NCBI RefSeq assembly: GCF_006438825.1
Contig: NZ_RCZP01000002.1
Coordinates: 280,568-344,567 of the forward strand
Origin: Muricoccus nepalensis
GTDB lineage: Bacteria > Pseudomonadota > Alphaproteobacteria > Acetobacterales > Acetobacteraceae
DNA length: 64,000 bases
Direction of reading: 5' to 3'
The notes below the pieces were generated by a model, which was given only the letters and a program-made list of their open reading frames with translations, searched no databases and had not been told where the DNA came from. Numbering within the stretch: the first letter of the stretch is position 1; the number at the start of each line of letters is the position of its first letter. Below, piece after piece: positions 1 to 8,654 of the stretch. The translations under genes and the position numbers were made by a program.

Positions 1-1
1 C

Positions 2-40
2 GAGGATCTGGTGAACGAGGTGCGGCCGCCCGGCGCCTGA
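2..40 (+). CDS. 3' tail of a gene entering from the left edge
   Basis: An open frame runs from the window edge and ends in TGA at 38-40, encoding a 12-residue tail that reads EDLVNEVRPPGA. It stops 15 bp before the convergent stop of the Crp/Fnr gene. Nothing can be said about function from so short a tail, and it is possible that this frame is not coding. Confidence 0.35.
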   Translation, partial: EDLVNEVRPPGA

Positions 41-55
41 GGGCGGCGCGGGGCC

Positions 56-823
56 TCAGGCCTCCGCCGCCACCCCGGGCGCGTCCGGCAGGTTCCGCAT
101 GTGCAGGTAGGTCGGGTCGAACATCGCGAGCTCCTCCAGCGCCTCCCGGCGCAGCACGGCGATCATGGGCCGCTGCCAGGCGATCAGCTCGTCGCGCCGG
201 AGGTCCTGCAGCACGCGGTTCACGTGCACGTTGGACAGGCCGAGCGCGTCCGCGATGTCCTGCTGCGTGACCGGCATCTGGAACACGCCCCCTTCCGCGA
301 GGCCGACCGCCTCGAAGCGGAGGAGCATCTCGCAGATGAGGTGGGCGATCCGCTCGTGCGCGCTGCGGCGGCCGAGGCCGATCATCCAGGCGCGGAAGGT
401 CGCGGCGTCGATCAGCGTCTCCCGCCAGAAGGCGTGGATCAGCCGCGGGTGCTGCTCGGTGGCGTGCTGGATGTGCTCGTGGGCGATGAAGGCGACCGTG
501 CTCGGCATCATGGCGGCGACGCTGTGGTCCATGATCTGCAAGTGCAGGCTCTGCAGGTCCGGCACGTCGCCGGGCGGGTGGAAGGCGAGGATCTGGCGGC
601 GGCCGTCGGGCAGCAGCGCGTAGCGGCAGACGAAGCCGGTGAGGACGAGGCAGCAGTGGCTCGGCCGGTCCCCGCCGCGCACGACGTCCTGGCCTTCCAG
701 GAAGTCGCGCAGGATCATGGGCAGGTTCAGCAGGGCCTGGCGCTCGTCCTCGTCGAGGACGGTGGTGCTCTCCAGCCGGCGCAGCAGGCGGTGGCGTTCC
801 GCAGAAGGGTTGGGTGGGGCCAA
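56..823 (-). CDS. Crp/Fnr family transcriptional regulator
   Basis: Predicted cytoplasmic regulator of 255 aa with an N-terminal cyclic-nucleotide-binding-like beta-roll (about residues 20-150) and a C-terminal winged helix. The helix-turn-helix lies near 185-215 (QQDIADALGLSNVHVNRVLQ). It lacks the cysteine cluster of oxygen-sensing Fnr and the E-SR recognition-helix pattern of classical Crp/Fnr, so ligand and operator are unknown. The start is TTG at 823, because GAGGAA sits just upstream and the N-terminus then aligns with the paralogue at 5234. Upstream in-frame sequence looks non-coding. The two paralogues share the same recognition-helix signature (HVNR), which suggests similar DNA targets. 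Confidence 0.88.
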   Translation of the reverse strand: MAPPNPSAERHRLLRRLESTTVLDEDERQALLNLPMILRDFLEGQDVVRGGDRPSHCCLVLTGFVCRYALLPDGRRQILAFHPPGDVPDLQSLHLQIMDHSVAAMMPSTVAFIAHEHIQHATEQHPRLIHAFWRETLIDAATFRAWMIGLGRRSAHERIAHLICEMLLRFEAVGLAEGGVFQMPVTQQDIADALGLSNVHVNRVLQDLRRDELIAWQRPMIAVLRREALEELAMFDPTYLHMRNLPDAPGVAAEA

Positions 824-1005
824 GCGCGGGTTCCTCGGGGTGTCGTGAGGGAAGCGGTCATTCCCCGAGGGCACTAGCCCCCAGTCGCTTAGAGCATGCA
901 AGCGCCCGCTCCCCCGCTCACCTATGTGGGAATCCGGGAAGTGCAACAAACGGGGCCACGCCCGGGGTGGCGCGGGCCGCTGAGGGCGTGCCCCAGGGCC
1001 CGCCC

Positions 1006-2379
1006 TCAGCGGCCCGGCGCCGCCAGTTCCGCGGGGCGCGACGCGGCGGGGGGCTTCGGCGCCGCGCCGGGCTCGGGCACGGCCTCGGGCGGCGCGGCCG
1101 CAGCGGGGGAGAGGCGGCGGGTGATCAGCCGGGCGCCGCGCTGGAAGGTAAGGTAGCTCCAGAACCACTCGAAGGAGACGACGACGCGGCTGCGGAAGCC
1201 GATGAGGTAGTAGACATGGGCGAGGCCCCAGAACCACCAGCCGAGCCACCCCTTGAGCCGGAAGCCGTCCATCGCCACGACGGCGGAGCGCCGGCCGATG
1301 GTGGCGAGGTCGCCGTGGTGCCGGTAGGCGAAGGGCGGCGGCGCGAGCTCGCCCCGGGCGCGGGCGGCAATGACCTTGCCGACATAGCCGCCCATCTGCT
1401 TCGCCGCGGGGGCGTTGCCCGGGATCGGCCGGCCGGTGCCGTCCCTGGCGGTGACGAGGTCGCCGACGACGAAGATCTCGGGATGGCCGGGCACCGTCAG
1501 GTCCGGCCCGGCGGCGACGCGGCCCGCCCCGTCGCGCTCCGCCCCGATCCAGGCGCCGGCGGGGGAGGCGACGACGCCGGCTGCCCAGACCGTGCTGCTC
1601 GCCGCGATCCGCTCCGCGCCGTCGAGCACCACGCCGCCGGCGTCGCAGCCGGTTACGCGGGCGCCGGTGCGGATCTCCACCCCCATGCGGGCGAGGGAGC
1701 GCGCGGCGTAGGCGGAGAGGTCCTCGGGGAAGGAGGCGAGGAGGCGCGGGCCGGCCTCGACGAGGATGATCCGGGCGCGGCGGGGGTCGGCGCGGCGGAA
1801 CTCGCTTTTCAGCGCCTGCCGCGCCAGCTCGGCCATGGCGCCGGCCAGCTCCACCCCCGTCGGGCCGCCGCCGACGACGACGAAGGTGAGGAGGCGCTGA
1901 CGCTCGGCCTCGTCCGCCGCCATCTCCGCGCGCTCGAAGGCGGTGAGGAGGCGGCGGCGGATCTCGGTCGCATCCTCGATGGTCTTGATGCCCGGCGCGA
2001 AGGGCGCCCAGTCGTCGCGGCCGAAATAGGAGTGCGTGGCGCCGGTCGCGAGCACGAGGGCGTCGTAGGGGATGCTCGCGCCGTCGGCCCGGACGACGCG
2101 CGCCGCGGGGTCGATGCCCGTCACCTCGGCCATCAGCGTGGTCACGTTTGCCTGGCGGCGGAAGACGCTGCGGACCGGCCAGGCGATGTCGCCGGGGGAG
2201 AGGGCGGCGGTGGCCACCTGGTAGAGAAGGGGCTGGAAGAGATGGTGGTTCTGCCGGTCGACGATGGTCAGCTCCACCGGCGCGCGGGCGAGGGCGCGCG
2301 CCGCCTCCAGCCCGCCGAAGCCCGCGCCGACGATGACGACGCGGAGGGGATGCGCGGGCGGAGGGGAGGCGGTGTTCAT
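1006..2379 (-). CDS. Type II NADH dehydrogenase (NDH-2-like, FAD-dependent)
   Basis: A 457-residue flavoprotein predicted to oxidise NADH and reduce quinone at the inner membrane without proton pumping. The FAD-binding dinucleotide fold is at residues 15-25 (VIVGAGFGGLEAA). The NAD-binding fold is near 180-195 (VVVGGGPTGVELAGAM). The second FAD motif is VVGD near 320. The C-terminal part (about 385-430) is rich in Trp, Phe and Tyr, as in membrane-anchoring NDH-2 tails, and is followed by an Ala/Pro-rich extension. The ATG at 2379 immediately precedes the Rossmann fold; no good Shine-Dalgarno is visible. It lies about 90 bp downstream of the DUF2243 gene on the same strand. Confidence 0.9.
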   Translation of the reverse strand: MNTASPPPAHPLRVVIVGAGFGGLEAARALARAPVELTIVDRQNHHLFQPLLYQVATAALSPGDIAWPVRSVFRRQANVTTLMAEVTGIDPAARVVRADGASIPYDALVLATGATHSYFGRDDWAPFAPGIKTIEDATEIRRRLLTAFERAEMAADEAERQRLLTFVVVGGGPTGVELAGAMAELARQALKSEFRRADPRRARIILVEAGPRLLASFPEDLSAYAARSLARMGVEIRTGARVTGCDAGGVVLDGAERIAASSTVWAAGVVASPAGAWIGAERDGAGRVAAGPDLTVPGHPEIFVVGDLVTARDGTGRPIPGNAPAAKQMGGYVGKVIAARARGELAPPPFAYRHHGDLATIGRRSAVVAMDGFRLKGWLGWWFWGLAHVYYLIGFRSRVVVSFEWFWSYLTFQRGARLITRRLSPAAAAPPEAVPEPGAAPKPPAASRPAELAAPGR

Positions 2380-2468
2380 GGGGAGGGACCTTGGAGGCGG
2401 CGGCGGCCCTGCGCGGGGGCGCCGCCGCCGGTTTTCGTCAGAACGCGGCCCTTCGGGGCCGGTTCCCC

Positions 2469-3266
2469 TCAGGCGGGCCGCTGCGTCCAGGCGAGGCAGC
2501 CGCCGCTGATGGCGGAGCTGCCGACGAGCAGGGCGCCGCCCCGGTAGAGCGCCAGCACCGAGCCGCCGTCGCGCAGGTCGACCGCGAGCAGGCCGCCGGA
2601 GGGGTCGCTCCAGGCCACGCGGCCGCCGGCGGCGATGGCGGCGGCGAAGGCCTGGTCCGGGGCGAGGCCTTCCCGGAAGAGCACGAGCACCGTCGTGCTG
2701 CCCGCCGGCGAGAGCGCGGCCACCGGCCCCGAGACGAGGGTGAGCGCGGCGAGGCCCGCCGCGACCGCCGTGCCGGCGCCGCCCCCCGGCGGTCCCTCGG
2801 GCCGCCGCCGCAGCAGGAAACCGAGGGCGAGGGGCGGCAGGCCGACGACCGCCAGCCAGCCGATGTCCCAGGCTAGCGGGTTGGGCACGTCCACCCGGAT
2901 GCGGTGGATGCCGGCCAGCCAGTGGAAGACGGCCACGTCCACCACCTGCCAAACGCCGAAGCCGAGCAGCACCGCGCCGAGCAGCCGCGCGCCCGAGCGC
3001 CCGGCGACGCCGCGCCGCGCCCGCCAGAGCAGCCAGAGGCCGACCGCCGCGATGAGGTAGACGGCGACGTGGAAGAGGCCGTCGGCGAGGATCTGCGCGC
3101 GGATGTCGCGCAGCGCCTCCCCGGGCACGAGGGAGAGGAAGTGGTGCCACTGCAGCACCTGGTGGAGCATGATCCCGTCGAAGAAGCCGCCCAGCGCGAA
3201 GCCGAGCACCCCGGCCGCGAGCCCCGTGCCCGGCGCGTCCCGGCCGGGGGTGGGGACGGGCCTCAC
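2469..3266 (-). CDS. DUF2243 family integral membrane protein
   Basis: A 265-aa protein with a hydrophobic N-terminal domain of about four membrane segments. It carries the family signature around residues 25-45 (GGFFDGIMLHQVLQWHH) and a second His-containing segment near 110-120 (VDVAVFHWLAGIHRIR), features typical of DUF2243. The function of the family is unknown; conserved His residues in membrane helices hint at metal or heme binding. The last 90 residues resemble a small soluble copper-chaperone-like or beta domain and are not obviously DUF2243. The start overlaps the stop of the upstream gene by 4 bp, so the two are probably co-translated. Confidence 0.8.
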   Translation of the reverse strand: MRPVPTPGRDAPGTGLAAGVLGFALGGFFDGIMLHQVLQWHHFLSLVPGEALRDIRAQILADGLFHVAVYLIAAVGLWLLWRARRGVAGRSGARLLGAVLLGFGVWQVVDVAVFHWLAGIHRIRVDVPNPLAWDIGWLAVVGLPPLALGFLLRRRPEGPPGGGAGTAVAAGLAALTLVSGPVAALSPAGSTTVLVLFREGLAPDQAFAAAIAAGGRVAWSDPSGGLLAVDLRDGGSVLALYRGGALLVGSSAISGGCLAWTQRPA

Positions 3267-3823
3267 GGCGCTTCCTCGCTGCTCAGGGCGGCGAGGCGGC
3301 GGGCGCTAGCCTGGTACTCCTCGGCCGACATGCGGAGCAGCCGCGCCGCTTGGTACTCCGCGAGGTCGTGGGCGAGGCTCTCCAGCCGGAGCGTCTCCTG
3401 CGCCACGCGCTCGAGGGTGGCGGCCATGGCTGCGGCAGGCGCCGCGGCGGGCCCGATCCAGGAGGTGCCGCCGCGCGCACCCTTCCGAAGCCCGGCGAGG
3501 ATGTACTCGACGCGGTGAACCGCCTCCTCCGCGTCCCGTTGGAGGGTGGCGAAGGCCTCGGCCAGGTCATCGGCCTCCGCGGCAAGGATCCAGCCCTCCG
3601 CGGCCTCGGCCAACGCCAGGCCGGTCGCGTGCGCGGCGCGCAGGCCTCGCGTGAGGGCGGCACGGGGATCGGCAGTGGCGTCGTCCGCGTGGTGGACCGC
3701 GATCGACGAGGTCCAGGCGGGCGGTGGGGCGGCGCTCCCGAGGGCGGGCTCGTTCACGGCCGGACGCTCGGCGGGTGGCGGGGCATCGGGTTGGCAAGCG
3801 GGCGGATGGCCTTGAACTCCCAT
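3263..3823 (-). CDS. Conserved hypothetical protein (phasin-like helical)
   Basis: About 186 aa. It has a Pro/Ala-rich, probably disordered N-terminus followed by alanine- and glutamate-rich amphipathic helices (about residues 50-186), a pattern seen in phasins and other small coiled alphaproteobacterial proteins. I do not recognise a family. Candidate starts include ATG at 3853, ATG at 3823 and GTG at 3757; none has a strong Shine-Dalgarno, and 3823 is a compromise. Its stop overlaps the start of the DUF2243 gene by 4 bp, indicating an operon. Confidence 0.6.
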   Translation of the reverse strand: MGVQGHPPACQPDAPPPAERPAVNEPALGSAAPPPAWTSSIAVHHADDATADPRAALTRGLRAAHATGLALAEAAEGWILAAEADDLAEAFATLQRDAEEAVHRVEYILAGLRKGARGGTSWIGPAAAPAAAMAATLERVAQETLRLESLAHDLAEYQAARLLRMSAEEYQASARRLAALSSEEAP

Positions 3824-4013
3824 CGATCGTCCGGCGACGGGCCGGGACCCCATGCTGCGTTCGGTCGAACAGAACGTTGTTAACCTGCGACAGGCTGCAT
3901 ATCCGGGGGACGCCACCTCCCCGAGCTGTGATCGTTCGGGGTGGTGGAGGGCCGACGGCGCGCCGGCTCGGAGGGGATTCGCGTTCCTCGCGCCGTTCGG
4001 CTATAAGCTTCTC

Positions 4014-4048
4014 AGGCCGTCGCGTGCTCCTCCAAGCGCCGACGGCCT
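4014..4048. repeat. Inverted repeat in the 3824-4268 gene-free stretch
   Basis: AGGCCGTCG at 4014-4022 is exactly complementary to CGACGGCCT at 4040-4048, giving a 9-bp stem with a 17-nt loop. No T-run follows on either strand, so it is not a textbook terminator. The surrounding 445 bp (3824-4268) lacks a convincing gene. It lies between the hypothetical protein and the catalase relic and may be decayed sequence. Confidence 0.4.
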
Positions 4049-4268
4049 AGGGCCGGCTTGAGGCACCCGCCTGCCTCGCCGGCCCGCCTTACGGCCCTCC
4101 TCCCGATCCAGTCGTCTGATCCTCGCGACCGTGGGCGGTTGGGTGGTGGCCTGCTCCGCCCGCGCGCCGCTGTCCGGGCGGGCCAAGGCAAGCTCGGGCA
4201 CTTGGCCGAGCGGCTTGGAGATCATCGCCTCGTAGTCTCCCTTACCGCCAAGTGTGAGGACCGCGCCT

Positions 4269-4592
4269 CTAGCGGCGCTCGGGCACGGCGCCGTCCACGC
4301 CGTGCAGGAAGAAGGCCTTGGCGAACTCGTGCTTTTCCGGCGCCTGCGGGAAGCTGTCCGGGACGGGCAACCGCTTCTCCAATCCGCCTGGCTCCTCGAC
4401 GGCGGTAAGCCATGGCTGCGGGCGCGTCGTGCCGCGCGCGATGAGGAGGGAGAGCATGTCCCTCATGCCGCGGTCATCGGTCAGGGTGCAGAGCCGCGTC
4501 GCCAGCACGCGCTTCGGCCGCGAGGTGCCGCGGGCGTCGACGTGGTTCGCGTTGACGGGCACGCCGTCGCGGATCTCGGGCGTGGCGCCCAA
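4269..4592 (-). pseudogene. Manganese catalase relic (C-terminal fragment)
   Basis: The reading frame matches the C-terminal part of non-heme manganese catalases. It has a GVPVNANHVDARG segment, then ATRLCTLTDDRGMRDMLS, LIAR, W-T-AVEE-GG, and the closing PVPDSFPQ--EKHEFA segment. It lacks the N-terminal half (the first metal-site helices). The stretch that normally carries a Glu between the DARG and ATRL segments is deleted. The usual DTMHQ-Q-W metal-ligand motif reads GTTRPQPW, so the His is gone. The frame opens with TTG without a Shine-Dalgarno, and about 60 bp farther upstream lies the end of a response-regulator gene. The match is from knowledge of the family, not a search. Confidence 0.65.
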
Positions 4593-4656
4593 GCCCGTCG
4601 AGAGGATGCGGCGCAGGCTCGTGCCGTCAGCGCGGCGCCGGCCGCGCCGCGGGCGG

Positions 4657-5088
4657 TCAGGCCTGGCTGGCGAGGCCGCCGAGCGCGCGCGCGAGGGCGA
4701 GGGGATCGAAGGGCTTCTCCCAGTAGGGCACGCTCTGGAAGCGAACGGGGAGGAAGTCCCGCTCGTAGCCGGTGGCGAACATGAACGGGACGTCGCGGGC
4801 GATAAGGGCGTCGCCCACCGCGAAGGCCGCGTCGCCGTCGAGGTTCACGTCGACGACGGCGAAGTCGAGCGGTGCGCCGGTGCCGACGACGTCGAGCGCG
4901 GCGCGGAGCGTCGACACGGGGCCGACCACTTCCACGCCCTGCGCGCGGAGAGCGTCGGCCAAGTCGTCGGCGATGAAGAACTCGTCCTCCACGACGAGGA
5001 TGCGAAGGCCGGACAGGCCCTCCGCCGGTGTTCCGGGGTGCAACTCCGGTCCGATTGTCCCGGCCAGGCCCGGCTTCATCGCCGCCAT
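4657..5088 (-). CDS. Single-domain response regulator (receiver only)
   Basis: A 143-aa receiver domain. The acidic pair and phosphoacceptor lie in VVEDE near residue 35 and VVDVNLDG near 80; the conserved Thr/Ser position is in FATGY and the Lys in EKPF. There is no output domain, as is common for partners of HWE/HisKA_2 kinases. GGAGGAG lies 9 nt upstream of ATG 5088, which decides the start; GTG 5127 is an alternative. It is divergent from the Crp/Fnr gene at 5234 and close to the HWE kinase at 6077, so it is a candidate phosphoryl acceptor for that kinase. Confidence 0.88.
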   Translation of the reverse strand: MAAMKPGLAGTIGPELHPGTPAEGLSGLRILVVEDEFFIADDLADALRAQGVEVVGPVSTLRAALDVVGTGAPLDFAVVDVNLDGDAAFAVGDALIARDVPFMFATGYERDFLPVRFQSVPYWEKPFDPLALARALGGLASQA

Positions 5089-5233
5089 CGCCGCCTGCTC
5101 CTCCGGTAGGTTGTCTCTCTTGGTCACCGGCCGATCCCACCCATCACGCGGAGAGCGAACCACATACGTTAAGACTGTGATAGTTTGATAGACCTAAGGC
5201 TTCCCTTGGCCGGGTGTCGTGGCCGGAGCGGTG

Positions 5234-5986
5234 ATGGACCCCTTGCATCCTAATCCATTGATTCTCAAGCTCGAGCAGTTCACGAAGCTCTCGCCGGAAG
5301 ACAAGCACGCTCTCAACCTCGCGGCGTGCGAAGGCGTCCGGCAGATCGGCGCCCGGGCCGACATCATCCGCGAAGGGGACCGGCCGCAATCGCTGAACCT
5401 CATCCTCTCGGGCTGGGCCTGCCGCTACAAGCACCTCGAGGACGGCCGGCGGCAGATCATCTCGTTCTTCCTGCCGGGCGACCTCTGCGACAGCCACGTC
5501 TTCATCCTGCGCCAGATGGACCACTCCATCGGTTCCCTCACGCCCGTTACCTTCGCGCAGATTCCGCGACGCCGCGTGGACGAGATCACGCTGAAGCACC
5601 CGCGGATCACGCAGGCCTTCTGGTGGGACACGCTCGTCAACGCGGCGATCCAGCGTGAATGGGTCGTCAGCCTCGGCCAGCGCGACGCGCTCGAGCGGAT
5701 GGCGCACCTCATGTGCGAGATCTTCCTTCGCCTCCAGGCCGTGGGGCAGACGGACGGCCACTCCTGCGACCTGCCGCTGACCCAGGCGGGCCTGGCGGAC
5801 GCGATGGGTCTCTCGGTCGTGCACGTCAACCGGACGTTGCAGGAGTTACGATCGTCGGGGCTGATCGTTCTGAAGGGACGGACGCTCACGATCCCCGATC
5901 TGTCGGCGCTCCAGGACGCGGCGCAGTTCAACCCCAACTACCTACACCTCGACGCTGAGGGACGGCATTTCGATGCGAACGAGTGA
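5234..5986 (+). CDS. Crp/Fnr family transcriptional regulator
   Basis: A 250-aa regulator with a cNMP-binding-like beta-roll (about 15-150) and a winged helix at the C-terminus. The recognition region reads AMGLSVVHVNRTLQELRSSG. It is a paralogue of the regulator at 56-823. ATG 5234 is preceded by GGAG; GTG 5219 in the same frame is possible. It lies about 90 bp upstream of the HWE kinase on the same strand and 145 bp from the divergent receiver gene, so the three may form one stress-signalling unit. The 5089-5233 gap is AT-richer than its surroundings and carries a TGATAG direct repeat at 5178-5183 and 5186-5191. Confidence 0.88.
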   Translation: MDPLHPNPLILKLEQFTKLSPEDKHALNLAACEGVRQIGARADIIREGDRPQSLNLILSGWACRYKHLEDGRRQIISFFLPGDLCDSHVFILRQMDHSIGSLTPVTFAQIPRRRVDEITLKHPRITQAFWWDTLVNAAIQREWVVSLGQRDALERMAHLMCEIFLRLQAVGQTDGHSCDLPLTQAGLADAMGLSVVHVNRTLQELRSSGLIVLKGRTLTIPDLSALQDAAQFNPNYLHLDAEGRHFDANE

Positions 5987-6076
5987 GTTCCCCTCCGTGG
6001 CCGGGCCGGTGCCGGCGCCGCGGGGCAGCGCCGGCGGGGTGGGCCGCGGCCGGCCCATCGCCGCGACGGGGCGGCG

Positions 6077-8020
6077 ATGACGGTCGCGGGGAACGACGCC
6101 GCCGGCGACTGGCCGGTCGGCGGGGGCGAGACCGGCGCGATGCTCCGGCGCGGGGCCTGGGCCGGCACGCCGCTGGGCGAGACCTGCCACTGGCCGCAGC
6201 CGCTCCGCACGGCCGTCGAGATCTGCCTCTCCTCCGCCTTCCCCTGCTTCGTCGCCTGGGGGCGCGAGCTGGCCCAGGTTTACAACGACGCGGCGATCCC
6301 CCTCGTGGACGGGCGGCACCCGGCGGTGTTCGGCCGGCCCCTCGGCGACGCCTGGCCGGAGGACTGGCCGGTGCCGCGGCCCCTCGTGGAGGGCGTCCTG
6401 CAGCACGGCGAGACCGTCTCGCGCGGGGACCTCGGCGGTCCTTCGGGCGAGAGGCGCTTCGCCCTCTCCTGCAACCCCCTGCGCGACGCCAGCGGCGCCG
6501 TGGCCGGGGTCTTCGCCACGATGGTCGAGACCGTGTGGCCGGGGCGGGCGGAGGAGGCGCGGGGCGCCTTCCTGCTGGACCTCGCCGACCGGCTGCGGCC
6601 CCTGGCGGAGCCGGACGCCATCCGCGCCACGGGGGCCGAGGCGCTGCGCCGCCACCTCGGCCTCGCCTCGGCCGGCTACAACCTTCTCGGGCCCGGCGAG
6701 GAGGAGGCCGGTGCGCCCGACGGGGCGGGCGTGCCCCCCTGGACGGACCGCCCGCTCCGCCTCGGCGAGATCGATGCGGCCGCCGCCGCGGCGCTGCGCG
6801 GGGAGGGCGACGTGTTCTTCGAGGGGAACGGCGCGCCGGCCGGGGCGGCCGTGCCGCTCCACGCCGCGGGCCGGCTGGTCGCCTGGTTCCGCGCCGCCGG
6901 CCCGGGGCCGCGGCCCTGGCCCGAGCACGAGCGCCAGCTGGTGCGCGAGGTGGCGGAGCGGATCTGGGACGCGGCCGAGCGGGCGCGGGCCGAGGCCGAG
7001 GCGCGCGAGGGGCGGCGGCGGCTGCGCTCCCTCGTCGAGGGCATTCCCGAGCTCGTCTGGCGCGCGCTGGACAGCGGCGAGTGGACCTGGTGCAGCCCGC
7101 AATGGACGACCTACACCGGGCAGCCGGAGGCGGAGGCGCGGGGCTACGGCTGGCTCGACACGGTGCACCCCGAGGACCGCGAGGCCGCCGTCGCGGCTTG
7201 GCGCAAGTCCCGCACGGCCGGCGAGTTCCGCGTCGACTTCCGCATCCTCCACGCCGAGGACGGGGAGTACCGCTGGTTCCAGACGCGCGCGACGCCGGTG
7301 CGCGACGAGCGCGGCGCGGTGCTCGAGTGGCTCGGCGCCTCGACCGAGGTGGACGAGCTGCGGCGGATGGCGCAGCACCAGCGCCTGCTGCTGGCCGAGC
7401 TGCAGCACCGCGTGCGCAACACGCTGAGCGTCATCCGCTCGATCATCCGGCGGACGGTGCTGGCGAGCGAGAGCCTCGACGACCTCGCCATGCACCTCGA
7501 CGGCCGGATCGACGCCTTCTCGCGCGTGCAGGCGGCGGTGACGCGCAACCCGGAGCGCGGGATCGACCTCGCCCAGCTCGTCGCCGACGAGCTGCTCGCC
7601 TACTCCGCGCGCGAGGGCAAGCAGGTGCGCATCGGCGGGCCGGCGGTCGCGCTGCGGCCGAAGGCGGCGGAGACGATGGCGCTGGCGATCCACGAGCTGG
7701 CGACGAACGCGGTCAAGTTCGGCGCGCTCTCGACGCCGCAGGGGCGGGTCGAGGTGGAGTGGCGGACCGACCTTTCGGAGGCGCCGCGCCTTCTCTTCGA
7801 CTGGCGGGAGAGCGGCGTGACGGAACCCGTCCGGGAGAGCGAGCGCCGCGGCTTCGGCACGGAGCTCTTCGACCGCACGCTGCCCTACGAGCTGAGCGCC
7901 GAGGTGGAGCACCACCTCGCGCCCGACGGCCTGCGCTGCACGATCTCGCTCCCCCTCACGGAGCGCGTGGTCAAGGAGGAGACGCTGCGCGAGCTCGGCC
8001 TCGCGCCGCGGCCGGCCTGA
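6077..8020 (+). CDS. HWE-family sensor histidine kinase with PAS domains
   Basis: A 647-aa predicted cytoplasmic kinase with no membrane segments. Residues 20-150 form a PAS-like sensor, 160-300 a GAF-like segment, and 315-430 a PAS_3 domain ending in WFQTRATPV and GASTEV. The kinase core follows: phosphoacceptor His444 in ELQHRVRN, N-box IHELATNAVKFG with Asn544, and the family-defining W-x-E (Trp576-Glu578, DWRESG). Cytoplasmic PAS/GAF sensing suggests an internal or diffusible signal such as light, redox or a small ligand. It is flanked by receiver genes at 4657 and 8037, both on the opposite strand. Confidence 0.93.
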   Translation: MTVAGNDAAGDWPVGGGETGAMLRRGAWAGTPLGETCHWPQPLRTAVEICLSSAFPCFVAWGRELAQVYNDAAIPLVDGRHPAVFGRPLGDAWPEDWPVPRPLVEGVLQHGETVSRGDLGGPSGERRFALSCNPLRDASGAVAGVFATMVETVWPGRAEEARGAFLLDLADRLRPLAEPDAIRATGAEALRRHLGLASAGYNLLGPGEEEAGAPDGAGVPPWTDRPLRLGEIDAAAAAALRGEGDVFFEGNGAPAGAAVPLHAAGRLVAWFRAAGPGPRPWPEHERQLVREVAERIWDAAERARAEAEAREGRRRLRSLVEGIPELVWRALDSGEWTWCSPQWTTYTGQPEAEARGYGWLDTVHPEDREAAVAAWRKSRTAGEFRVDFRILHAEDGEYRWFQTRATPVRDERGAVLEWLGASTEVDELRRMAQHQRLLLAELQHRVRNTLSVIRSIIRRTVLASESLDDLAMHLDGRIDAFSRVQAAVTRNPERGIDLAQLVADELLAYSAREGKQVRIGGPAVALRPKAAETMALAIHELATNAVKFGALSTPQGRVEVEWRTDLSEAPRLLFDWRESGVTEPVRESERRGFGTELFDRTLPYELSAEVEHHLAPDGLRCTISLPLTERVVKEETLRELGLAPRPA

Positions 8021-8036
8021 GGGGCGCCTCCCGCGA

Positions 8037-8417
8037 TCAGCCCAGCCCGAGCTTCCCGAGCGCGGCGAGGAGGGCGGGCGTGGCGATCGGCTTCTCGAGG
8101 TGCGGGGCCGCGCCGAAGCGGGGATCGAGGCTGCCGGGGTCGTAGCCGGTGGTGAAGACGAAGGGGATGCCGGCCGCCTGCAGCGCCTCGGCGACGGTGT
8201 AGACCTCCTCGCCGTCGAGGTTCACGTCAAGGAGCGCGAGGTCCGGCCTCTCCCGCCCCAGGGCGGCGAGGGCGCCGGGCACGGTCGAGAAGGGCCCGAG
8301 GACCTCCCCGCCGAGGCGCTCGATGAGCAGGCGCATGTCGTCGGCGAGGAGGTACTGGTCCTCGACGACGAGGACGCGGCGCCCGGCAAGGATCGGCGGC
8401 GGCGCGCCGTTCGTCAT
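8037..8417 (-). CDS. Single-domain response regulator (receiver only)
   Basis: A 126-aa stand-alone receiver: acidic pair in VVEDQ (about residues 17-20), phosphoacceptor Asp in LLDVNLDG (about 63), FTTGY Thr, and the conserved Lys in LEKPI. It is convergent with the HWE kinase, 16 bp from its stop, and paralogous to the receiver at 4657. One of the acidic positions reads Gln (EDQ), which may weaken Mg2+ binding. The pair suggests a kinase with two alternative phosphoryl acceptors. Confidence 0.88.
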   Translation of the reverse strand: MTNGAPPPILAGRRVLVVEDQYLLADDMRLLIERLGGEVLGPFSTVPGALAALGRERPDLALLDVNLDGEEVYTVAEALQAAGIPFVFTTGYDPGSLDPRFGAAPHLEKPIATPALLAALGKLGLG

Positions 8418-8654
8418 GGCGGGGCCGCCCGCGGCATCTCTGCTTTCCTTCCGGTGTCGCGCGGCACGGCCATCGGCGGCCGCCGGGCGCCCAGCGCAAT
8501 GACGCGCGGGCCGGAGGGAAGTTCCATCGCGCGGCAGGCGGCGTCGGGCGCGGCGACGGTGCCGGGGGCGCCGGATGGCGACCCAGCGGTCAGCACGATG
8601 CCGAGGACCGGACGGCGGCTGCGTCGCGCCGGTGGGCTCGCCCGGTGCCCTTCC

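Noticed and set aside
814-2547. Long plus-strand open frame opposite the NADH dehydrogenase
   Set aside because: High GC produces mirror frames without stops; it has no domain, and the minus strand carries clear FAD and NAD motifs.
4014-4048. Intrinsic terminator
   Set aside because: Stem is good but no T-tract follows and no transcript ends nearby; kept only as an inverted repeat.
4001-4225. Small minus-strand frame next to the inverted repeat
   Set aside because: Low complexity, no ribosome site, and it lies in decayed-looking intergenic sequence.
5942-7915. Long minus-strand open frame over the histidine kinase
   Set aside because: Arg/Pro/Ala-rich low-complexity translation opposite a gene with intact kinase boxes.
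8414-8596. 60-residue minus-strand frame overlapping the start of the receiver gene
   Set aside because: It has a 4-bp stop-start overlap but no Shine-Dalgarno or recognisable sequence; too weak to call a gene.
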